47,162 bases of DNA, from the IMG/VR virus record IMGVR_UViG_3300034106_005358, positions 1 to 47,162 of that record, one strand, 5' to 3'. The notes beneath the pieces were generated by a model. That model made no database searches. It was not told where the DNA came from and saw nothing but the letters and a program-made list of their open reading frames with translations. This document shows positions 41,278 through 47,162 of this stretch, in pieces. Positions within the stretch are counted from its first letter, which is position 1, and every line of letters begins with the position of its first letter. A program made the translations under genes and the position numbers. Origin of the DNA: a virus.

Positions 41278-41971
41278 GGAGATAATTGCACGAATCTCCA
41301 ATTCAACTGAAAAGAAAATTACGGTTGAAAGACCGATGTGTTTTCGTTCCATCATGGTTCAAGACTATTATGGAACTCCAAAAGAAATCCTTGTGATGAA
41401 AAATTGGATTCCTTTGAGTGTCGATAATAACATCGAGATTCCAAAAGATCACATTGTTTCTTTCATCAACCCCAGTCCGGATGCTATCTCCTTGTACGAG
41501 GCAGAAAAAAACAAAGAGGACACACGGGGAAAAATAACTGAATTCAAAAAAGAAGTGGATAAAGAACTGAACGAAGATGAAGAATTCAAGAAAATGATGA
41601 AATATCTTTCCGAGAATACTCAAAAATTGGATGAGATGTTGAATGATGTTGAAAAGTCAGATGAGAAGAAACCTCAAGACAACAAGAACAAAGAAGACAT
41701 GATTTTCATGAATATGATGTTCCCACCGGAAATGCTCATCGATCTCATAGAATCTGAGATGATCGATCCGGAGTTTTTCGGGGAGATGTACAAGGACATC
41801 AAGAAGAGCAAGAAAAAGAAGCCTCTTCCACCGAAGAACAAGAAATCCCCGAAGAAGGGACTTTCTGAAGGTAATTCATCCAAGTATACCGGGGATGAGA
41901 CCAATCATAAGGACTTCGGAAACAGATGGACTGATTGGAATCCTGACTTATCTTCAGAAGATTACAAATAA
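41231..41971 (+). CDS. Sm-like domain protein with charged tail
   Basis: 246 residues from ATG 41231 (AAGGA five bases upstream); ATG 41225 is also in frame but too close to that site. Residues about 10-75 (KIMKLRSGEEIIARISNSTE, ERPMCFRSIMVQ, LVMKNWIPLS) resemble the small Sm/Lsm-like beta-barrel protein common in cyanophage T4-likes. The rest is highly charged and Lys/Glu-rich (ITEFKKEVDKELNEDEEFKK). May bind RNA or assist virion genes; unknown. Overlaps the uvsW end by 47 bases. Confidence 0.6.
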   Translation: MEQKTKYKIMKLRSGEEIIARISNSTEKKITVERPMCFRSIMVQDYYGTPKEILVMKNWIPLSVDNNIEIPKDHIVSFINPSPDAISLYEAEKNKEDTRGKITEFKKEVDKELNEDEEFKKMMKYLSENTQKLDEMLNDVEKSDEKKPQDNKNKEDMIFMNMMFPPEMLIDLIESEMIDPEFFGEMYKDIKKSKKKKPLPPKNKKSPKKGLSEGNSSKYTGDETNHKDFGNRWTDWNPDLSSEDYK

Positions 41972-42024
41972 CCTTAGACAGCCCATGTCATTGAATCCCG
42001 ACAAGGAAATTATAAAGGGGTGTC

Positions 42025-42080
42025 CAAGATTTGTCAAGAACAATCTTGAAGAAAAAACAAGATAAAAGATCTTGATCTTG
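42025..42080 (+). promoter_or_regulatory. Array of CAAGAT/ATCTTG half-sites before gp55
   Basis: CAAGAT at 42025 and 42058, CAAGAA at 42035, ATCTTG at 42043, 42069 and 42075. They form inverted repeats CAAGATT...AATCTTG (42025-42048) and CAAGAT-aaaag-ATCTTG (42058-42074). The last sites overlap the -35 box, a location typical of a repressor or activator operator. Confidence 0.5.
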
Positions 42081-42100
42081 TCCTCTGGATGTGCTATAAT
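42072..42100 (+). promoter_or_regulatory. Host-type promoter for gp55, apparently leaderless
   Basis: TTGATC (42072-42077), 17-base spacer, TATAAT (42095-42100) in the extended form TGCTATAAT. Expected start is 42107, one base past the A of the ATG at 42106; no ribosome site. Confidence 0.75.
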
Positions 42101-42105
42101 AGGGC

Positions 42106-42636
42106 ATGCCAAAGAAAACAAACCATTACATAGACAACAAAGAATTCTACAAACAGATGGTGGCTTGGAAAAAAGTCGTTGATGCTGCTGAAGACAGCGG
42201 CGATTCAAGACCACCCGTTACCGATTATATCGGAACTTGTATACTGAACATAGCAGAGCATTTATCCCAAAAACCAAATTTTGCCAACTACCCATACAGG
42301 GAAGAGATGGTAGGAGATGGGATAGAAAATTGCCTGATGTATGCTCATAATTTCAATCCGAAAAAATCGAAGAATCCATTCTCTTACTTTACCCAGATCA
42401 TATACTTCGCTTTTCTTAGACGAATAGAAAAAGAAAAGAAGCAGGCATATGTGAAACTAAAAGCAACGGAGATGGCGGATGACGGGACAATCCACAGATG
42501 GTTCAAGGAAAATTACCTTGAAGAGGGAAATAAAGAATTTGATAATCCATTGATGGATGTGTTCAATTTGAGTGAAAACGATCTTGAACGGCTCTCTGGG
42601 AAGAAAAAGAAAAGAAAGAAAAAGAAGAAGAAATGA
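42106..42636 (+). CDS. gp55: Late sigma factor gp55
   Basis: 176 residues (T4: 185). REEMVGDGIENCLMYAHNFN followed by NPFSYFTQIIYFAFLRRIEK is the region-2-like sigma segment conserved in T4-type gp55, which directs RNA polymerase to TATAAATA promoters with gp33 and the gp45 clamp. Such promoters are found throughout this window. The C-terminus ends in SGKKKKRKKKKKK, a poly-basic tail. In T4 the end of gp55 binds the clamp through a hydrophobic/acidic motif; here such a motif could be DVFNLSENDL just before the tail. The poly-Lys codons also provide the purine-rich stretch before gp47. Confidence 0.9.
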   Translation: MPKKTNHYIDNKEFYKQMVAWKKVVDAAEDSGDSRPPVTDYIGTCILNIAEHLSQKPNFANYPYREEMVGDGIENCLMYAHNFNPKKSKNPFSYFTQIIYFAFLRRIEKEKKQAYVKLKATEMADDGTIHRWFKENYLEEGNKEFDNPLMDVFNLSENDLERLSGKKKKRKKKKKK

Positions 42637-43685
42637 AACTTGCGATCATAACCGATACCCATATAGGCATTCGTAATGATTCTCCTGTCTTCTTTGAGAA
42701 CTCCGTATCTTTTTTTCGTGATGTATTCTTTCCCTACTGTGGTAAGCACAGTATCACCAAAGTCCTTCACCTTGGTGATTTTTTTGATCGCCGCAAGTAC
42801 ATAAACATCAACATCCTGTCTGAAACTCGTAAAAAGATCCTCGCCCCAATGCAAGAGCAAGGGATTCATATGGATCTCATTCTCGGGAACCATGATTGTT
42901 ATTTCAAGAACACAAATGCCGTGAATGCTCCTCGGGAGATGTTTTCTTGTTTTGATAACATCAATGTGATCGAAAAGCCGGTAATCAATGATTATGACGG
43001 GTATTGCATCGGAATGATGCCTTGGATCACCAAGGAAAATGTGGAAGAGTCCAAGAAGTTCATCAAGGAAGCGGCATGCAGAACCCTTGCGGGTCACTTT
43101 GAAATAGACGGAAGAGAAGTTCTTCGGGGCATTCGCCATGAGGGGGGTATGCCCTCTACCTTGTTCAAGAAGTATGATATCGTGATGTCCGGACATTTCC
43201 ACATCCGAAGTTACGAAGATAACATCTCATATTTTGGAACACCATATCAATTGTACATGAGCGACCTGAACGAACAGAAGGGGTTCCATGTGCTGGATAC
43301 ATCAACTGGCGAAATAGAATTTGTGGAAAACCCCAAACAGATGTTCAGGCAATATGTGTACGATGACAGCGGCAAGAATAAGGAATCTATTCTGGCTGCA
43401 GACTATTCAGATGCAAAAAATTGCTTCGTGAAGATATTTGTCAAGCAAAAGAAGCATCCATCGGTTTTGGATCAGATGATGGAAAAGTTGTATAATGTCG
43501 GTGTTTATGGTATCACCATAGCAGAGGATAATTATGAAGAGGAATCCACCCAAACAGAAGTGGACCTTTCTCAAGACACATTTAGCCTGATCAGCACTGA
43601 AATTGACACCATGGAATTAGCACAGGACAAGAATAAACTGAAGTCCTTGATCAAGGACATATTCATCGAGAGCCAGCACAGATGA
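42633..43685 (+). CDS. gp47: Recombination nuclease subunit gp47 (Mre11/SbcD-like)
   Basis: 350 residues (T4: 339). The phosphoesterase motifs are in order: D8 and H10 in TDTH, GDFFDRR with D49, GNHD (85-88), AGHFE and SGHFHIR. With gp46 it resects DNA ends for recombination-dependent replication and helps degrade host DNA. Starts as ATGA over the gp55 stop and overlaps the gp46 start the same way, so gp55, gp47 and gp46 are one operon from the promoter at 42072. Confidence 0.95.
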   Translation: MKLAIITDTHIGIRNDSPVFFENSVSFFRDVFFPYCGKHSITKVLHLGDFFDRRKYININILSETRKKILAPMQEQGIHMDLILGNHDCYFKNTNAVNAPREMFSCFDNINVIEKPVINDYDGYCIGMMPWITKENVEESKKFIKEAACRTLAGHFEIDGREVLRGIRHEGGMPSTLFKKYDIVMSGHFHIRSYEDNISYFGTPYQLYMSDLNEQKGFHVLDTSTGEIEFVENPKQMFRQYVYDDSGKNKESILAADYSDAKNCFVKIFVKQKKHPSVLDQMMEKLYNVGVYGITIAEDNYEEESTQTEVDLSQDTFSLISTEIDTMELAQDKNKLKSLIKDIFIESQHR

Positions 43686-45400
43686 TTACATTCAAAAAAG
43701 TCCGTTTCAAGAATTTTGGGTCTTTCGGGAACACATTCACAGAACTTGAACTCGACAAAAAACCAAGTGTTCTGGTGTGTGGTAGCAACGGCAATGGCAA
43801 GTCTTTTGCCTTGCTCGACAGCATTACATTCGCACTTTTCGGGAAACCGTTTCGAAACATCAATATCCCCCAACTTGTAAACACGATAAACAAGAAGGAG
43901 TGTCTTGTTGAATTGGAATTGGAAATTAATAAAGTCCCGTATCTGATCCGCAGAGGATTGTCTCCCAAAGTGTTTGAAATATATGAAAACGGGACTCTGA
44001 TCAACCAATCATCCAAGACCAAGGATTATCAGGAACATCTGGAGAATAATATTCTTCACATGACCTATAAATCGTTCACCCAAGTCGTAATCTTGGGTAA
44101 AGCATCCTTCATTCCGTTCATGCAGTTGACGGCAGCAGACAGGCGTGCTGTCATCGAGAACATTCTGGATATCGGTGTGTTCTCCGAGATGAATGTTGTC
44201 CTGAAGGAAAAGATCTCTCAGATGAAGACTCGCCATCAGACTCTGGAGAGTAAGATTGAAGTCCTTAAGGAAAAGGAAAGACTCCTTGTCAACTATATCA
44301 ACAACATCAAAAAGAAGAATGAAGAGGATATGCAGGGAGTCGAAGACAGGATCAAGGAAGTCCATGTCCTGCTCAAGGGTGTATATGAGGACAGAGAAAA
44401 ACTGAAGAAAGAACTGGATGATCTGAAAACCCAATCCAAAGACACCGGGATAATACAAAAATCACTGAATAAATTGCATGGAATCGAGGGACAGATTTCC
44501 GAGAATGTCACGCGATTGTCAGACCAGATCAAGTTTTTCAACGACACGCAAGTGTGCAATGTTTGTTCTCAGGACATCTCCGACAAGACAAAGCATACTT
44601 GCATTTCGAATAACACCAAAAAAATCGAGGAACTCAAGGAAGGTATGGAAAAGCTGAAAGAGAACATTCAGAACCATACCAATGATCTTGAGGCAGCAAA
44701 AGAAATTGAAAATAAAATTCGATCCATTGAACTGAAGATTGCGACTTTGGATTCTAGATATGATGGAATCCGAAAGGAACAAGATGAGCTTTATAAGAAA
44801 GTCAACAACCCACCAAAGGATGACTCTGAGGAAGAGAGGAAGAATTTGGAGAAGGTTGTTGCAGAAAAGACAAAACTCACCAATGAAATCAAACGAATCA
44901 TTGAAGATGGACAATATTATGAAGTCATCGGAGGACTCCTCAAGGACTCAGGAATAAAGGCAAAGATAATCAAGCATTACTTGCCGATCATCAACAAACT
45001 GATCAACAAGTATCTTTCCGCCATGGATTTCTTTGTCAAATTCAATCTGGATGAGGAATTCAAGGAATCCATCAAGAGCAGACACCGGGATGATTTCTCC
45101 TATGAGAGTTTCAGTGAGGGAGAAAAGATGAGAATAGACCTGAGCCTTCTCCTCTGTTGGAGAGAAATTGCTCGCATGAAGAACAGCGTTTCTTGTAATC
45201 TCTTGATTCTGGACGAGGTATTTGATTCCTCGTTGGATTCAGGGGGAACAGAGGAATTCATGAAGCTTTTAAAATCATTGGGGACAAATTCAAACATTTT
45301 CATCATCAGCCACAAGACGGATCAACTGATAGATAAGTTCCCAAATATTCTCACCTTTGAGAAGAAAAATAATTTCAGCAAAATGATAGCCACCGGATAA
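43682..45400 (+). CDS. gp46: Recombination nuclease subunit gp46 (Rad50/SbcC-like)
   Basis: 572 residues (T4: 560). VCGSNGNGKS (32-41) is the N-terminal Walker A. A long coiled coil is broken by a zinc hook CNVC (C292, C295). The signature SYESFSEGEKMRIDL and Walker B NLLILDEVFDSSLD are near residues 475-520. It is the ATPase partner of gp47. The C-terminal end has the D-loop and ISHKTDQL His switch expected of ABC ATPases. Confidence 0.95.
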   Translation: MITFKKVRFKNFGSFGNTFTELELDKKPSVLVCGSNGNGKSFALLDSITFALFGKPFRNINIPQLVNTINKKECLVELELEINKVPYLIRRGLSPKVFEIYENGTLINQSSKTKDYQEHLENNILHMTYKSFTQVVILGKASFIPFMQLTAADRRAVIENILDIGVFSEMNVVLKEKISQMKTRHQTLESKIEVLKEKERLLVNYINNIKKKNEEDMQGVEDRIKEVHVLLKGVYEDREKLKKELDDLKTQSKDTGIIQKSLNKLHGIEGQISENVTRLSDQIKFFNDTQVCNVCSQDISDKTKHTCISNNTKKIEELKEGMEKLKENIQNHTNDLEAAKEIENKIRSIELKIATLDSRYDGIRKEQDELYKKVNNPPKDDSEEERKNLEKVVAEKTKLTNEIKRIIEDGQYYEVIGGLLKDSGIKAKIIKHYLPIINKLINKYLSAMDFFVKFNLDEEFKESIKSRHRDDFSYESFSEGEKMRIDLSLLLCWREIARMKNSVSCNLLILDEVFDSSLDSGGTEEFMKLLKSLGTNSNIFIISHKTDQLIDKFPNILTFEKKNNFSKMIATG

Positions 45401-45403
45401 ATA
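45396..45403 (+). promoter_or_regulatory. Probable late promoter GATAAATA, apparently leaderless
   Basis: One mismatch from TATAAATA, overlapping the gp46 stop. Predicted start 45409 is 1 base before the ATG at 45410, and no ribosome site is present. Confidence 0.5.
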
Positions 45404-45409
45404 GTAAAT

Positions 45410-45952
45410 ATGGCAGCATCTTATGTAAATTTTGTCGGGAGATGGAGAGCCTACGATGTGAATGGAAGGCAGATTACCTATAACACGGGTGATCTTGTGA
45501 TATTCACAGATAATGATGGATCAGAATCGACTTACATGGCAGTCGGACAAACAACCAGAACTCCCCTGTCTGGAGTGAATGGCGGATGGCTTGTCATGGG
45601 ATCAGGTGCGATTTCAGGAGCAACAGGCGGTACAGGCGGAAGAATTAGCCTGACTTATGCATCATCCCCTCCTGCTTCCCCACAAGTGGCAGACCAATGG
45701 TTCAATAGCTCATCTGGTAGATTTTTCATCTACATGAATGACGGCGACTCAAACCAATGGGTTGAAATTGCAAGCATCGGCGAAAGAGGACCAAAGGGAG
45801 ACACTGGACCTGCCGGTGGAATGCAATTTACATACGGGAACACCTATCCAACAAGCCCCACTCCCGGAGATAAATGGTTTGATACCGTGAGTGGAAGAGA
45901 ATTCACATATGTTTATGATGGCGACTCGTATCAGTGGGTGGAAACATTCTGA
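45410..45952 (+). CDS. Collagen-like structural protein inserted among replication genes
   Basis: 180 residues. N-terminal VGRWRAYDVNGRQITYNTGD-like beta segment, then two copies of a small unit: ADQWFNSSSGRFFIYMNDGD followed by NQWVE, and GDKWFDTVSGREFTYVYDGD followed by YQWVE. Between them is a short collagen-like GERGPKGDTGPAGG. Such units occur in phage fibres and capsid decorations. The gene lies between gp46 and the gp45 clamp but has its own late promoter, so it is expressed with virion genes. Probably a head or tail surface protein acquired here by transfer. Confidence 0.65.
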   Translation: MAASYVNFVGRWRAYDVNGRQITYNTGDLVIFTDNDGSESTYMAVGQTTRTPLSGVNGGWLVMGSGAISGATGGTGGRISLTYASSPPASPQVADQWFNSSSGRFFIYMNDGDSNQWVEIASIGERGPKGDTGPAGGMQFTYGNTYPTSPTPGDKWFDTVSGREFTYVYDGDSYQWVETF

Positions 45953-45953
45953 C

Positions 45954-45981
45954 TTGACTGTTGGTTGATTTGTGGTACAAT
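45954..45981 (+). promoter_or_regulatory. Host-type promoter for the gp45 region
   Basis: TTGACT (45954-45959), 16-base spacer, TACAAT (45976-45981) as TGGTACAAT. Expected start about 45988, three bases before the ATG at 45991. It restarts transcription after the collagen-like gene and probably feeds gp45 and gp44. Confidence 0.7.
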
Positions 45982-45990
45982 GAGGTTACT

Positions 45991-46179
45991 ATGTCAAAGA
46001 ACATGAAAGATAATTGGAATAATGATGATCGAGATCGCAAGCGAAGCCAAAAATCAGCGAATCGCAAAAAGAACAAGGGTCAAAGACACCATGTTCGTGA
46101 TATAATGAACGATCTCAAAAATGAGAATGATCCGGAGGCGTATCTGGATTATGCGGACGAGATGATGGAGGATTATTAA
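45991..46179 (+). CDS. Small highly charged protein before gp45
   Basis: 62 residues from ATG 45991; an upstream in-frame TTG would lie within the promoter. It is very basic at first (DRDRKRSQKSANRKKNKGQR) and acidic/aromatic at the end (DPEAYLDYADEMMEDY). It occupies the place of T4 rpbA/45.2 between gp46 and gp45. The acidic hydrophobic C-terminus could suit a clamp- or polymerase-binding peptide, as in gp33 or RpbA, but no homology can be claimed. GAGG lies 5 bases before the ATG, though the predicted transcript would start after it. Confidence 0.6.
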   Translation: MSKNMKDNWNNDDRDRKRSQKSANRKKNKGQRHHVRDIMNDLKNENDPEAYLDYADEMMEDY

Positions 46180-46181
46180 TT

Positions 46182-46841
46182 ATGACTAAGACCGGAATTA
46201 CAATCAGCAAAACCACTCTTGGAATTCTCAAGAATTTCTCGGGAATCAATTCAAATCTTCTTGTGAAGCCCGGAAACAAGATCTCAACCATCACTCCCGG
46301 TAAGAACATGATGGCAGAAGCGATTGTCGAGGAAACTTTCGATGTCGAGTTTGGCATTTGGGATCTGAACAAGTTCCTTGGGGTGCTTTCGCTTTTCAGC
46401 GACCCTGTTCTTGAATTCTATGAGAAGTATGTCGAAATTCAAGGACCCGACTCAAAGGTGAAGTTCTTCTATTCGGAGCCCAAGCTTCTTACAGTTCCAA
46501 CCAAGTCTGTGAAGATGCCCGAGACGGTATCCGTCTTTACAATTTATCAAGACACCTTCACGCAAATGATGAAGGCTTCTTCAGTCCTTCAGCTTCCACA
46601 GATCACTTTTATCAGTGCAGAAAACGGTCTTTCTGCCAAGCTACACGACGAGGAAGATGCAACCTCAAACAACTACACGGTGAATCTGGCTGATGCTGAT
46701 GCCGAATTCGAAGTGACTTTTGATATGGAACATCTTCGTCTTCTCCCCGGGGATTATGAAGTCACTGTGTCTCAAGGACCTGTCGTGCAGTTCAAGAACC
46801 TTTCTGTTGATCTTACCTACTGGATCGCAGTCAAGAGCTAA
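46182..46841 (+). CDS. gp45: DNA polymerase sliding clamp gp45
   Basis: 219 residues (T4: 228). ISKTTLGILKNFSGINSNLL, DVEFGIWDLNKFLGVLSLFS and the C-terminal GDYEVTVSQGPVVQFKN with LTYWIAVKS identify gp45. The trimeric clamp gives processivity to gp43 polymerase and, tracking along DNA, activates gp55-dependent late transcription, which links it to the late promoters of this window. It starts 2 bases after the small charged gene and is followed by gp44 as in T4. Confidence 0.95.
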   Translation: MTKTGITISKTTLGILKNFSGINSNLLVKPGNKISTITPGKNMMAEAIVEETFDVEFGIWDLNKFLGVLSLFSDPVLEFYEKYVEIQGPDSKVKFFYSEPKLLTVPTKSVKMPETVSVFTIYQDTFTQMMKASSVLQLPQITFISAENGLSAKLHDEEDATSNNYTVNLADADAEFEVTFDMEHLRLLPGDYEVTVSQGPVVQFKNLSVDLTYWIAVKS

Positions 46842-46843
46842 TC

Positions 46844-47162
46844 ATGAATCAAATCAATCTCTTCGTAGAAAAATATCGTCCCAAGACGGTTGAGGAGTGC
46901 ATTCTCCCGGAAAGCATCAAAAAGACTTTCCGGGAGATTGTCAAATCCGGTGAACCGCAAAATCTCCTGCTTGCAGGTAAAGCGGGAACAGGAAAGACCA
47001 GTGTTGCCAAGGCTCTGTGCTCAGACCTTGATTGTGATTACATCATGATCAATTGCTCTGAGGATGGTAACATTGACACTCTCCGAAACAAGATTCGTAC
47101 CTTTGCAAGTACAGTCTCCTTGAATGAACGACCGAAGGTTGTCATTCTGGACGAGTTCGATT
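46844..47162 (+). CDS. gp44: Clamp loader ATPase gp44, 3' end beyond the window
   Basis: The ATG at 46844, 2 bases after the gp45 stop, opens a frame that runs 106 codons to the right edge. FVEKYRPKTVEECILP is the classic clamp-loader start. AGKAGTGKT (44-52) is Walker A and VVILDEFD (99-106) Walker B. With gp62 it loads gp45 on DNA. About two thirds of the protein lies outside the window (T4 gp44 is 319 residues). Confidence 0.95.
   Translation, partial: MNQINLFVEKYRPKTVEECILPESIKKTFREIVKSGEPQNLLLAGKAGTGKTSVAKALCSDLDCDYIMINCSEDGNIDTLRNKIRTFASTVSLNERPKVVILDEFD

Noticed and set aside
41985-42065. 26-codon reading frame before gp55
   Set aside because: No ribosome site, no recognisable sequence, and it runs through the half-site array; more likely regulatory DNA.
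46098-46106. TGATATAAT upstream of gp45, possible second promoter
   Set aside because: Good extended -10, but the bases 17 upstream (GGTCAA) are not a -35 box and it lies within a coding gene. Kept out for lack of support.
1-47162. tRNA genes, insertion sequences, integrase or attachment sites
   Set aside because: Gaps are too small for tRNAs. I saw no cloverleaf with a TTC arm, no transposase or integrase motifs, and no terminal inverted repeats. The window is that of a lytic phage.

Overview
The window is part of the genome of a lytic tailed phage (myovirus) of the T4 superfamily. The evidence is the run of T4-type core genes in near-canonical order: gp13, gp14, gp15, gp16, gp17, gp18, gp19, gp20, head-core proteins, gp21, gp22, gp23, then UvsY and UvsW, and then gp55, gp47, gp46, gp45 and gp44. 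The accessory content (a CobS/CobT-like pair, FmdB-like zinc ribbon, RuvC-like resolvase, PD-(D/E)XK nuclease, collagen-like fibres) resembles environmental T4-likes of cyanobacteria, SAR11 or rhizobia more than T4 itself. The host cannot be named from the sequence. Coding density is very high; the longest stretch without a gene is 134 bases (41972-42105).

Layout. 1-3255: divergent CobS-like AAA+ ATPase (minus strand, cut by the left edge) and CobT-like protein with a zinc-protease motif and a VWA domain. 3296-12467: poorly characterised genes, several beginning with a T4-like capsid-targeting peptide and an LxE processing site. They include a 981-residue protein ending in an HNH motif, a protein whose tail copies part of the major capsid protein, and a multi-span lipoprotein. 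12451-13011: RuvC-like resolvase on the minus strand. 13054-25888: gp8-like baseplate wedge, then fibre and adhesin genes with collagen-like stalks, cysteine-rich repeats and a DUF1566-like domain. 25899-31047: two small Cys-rich proteins, neck, sheath terminator and terminase. 31095-38659: sheath, tube, portal, prohead core, protease, scaffold and major capsid protein, closed by a strong terminator. 38729-47162: a second tube-fold protein, recombination (UvsY, UvsW, gp46/47), the late sigma factor gp55, the sliding clamp and the start of the clamp loader.

Regulation. TATAAATA-type late promoters precede many structural genes and match the presence of gp55 and gp45. Four TTGACA / TGnTAYAAT host-type promoters precede cobS, cobT, gp55 and a small gene before gp45. 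In eight genes (four of each promoter class) the promoter is so close to the ATG that the predicted transcript starts within about 4 bases of the start codon, usually without a Shine-Dalgarno sequence, so leaderless messages are likely. gp55 also has an array of CAAGAT half-sites upstream of and across its -35 box.

Most notable observations: the 25-residue capsid-protein copy in the 11023 gene; a paralogue of the acidic prohead core protein far from the head cluster (4147); the set of proteins with capsid-targeting starts, including the HNH protein; the disulfide- or metal-rich collagen fibres; and the leaderless promoter architecture. Family names come from reading the translated sequences and from recall of families; no database search was run.
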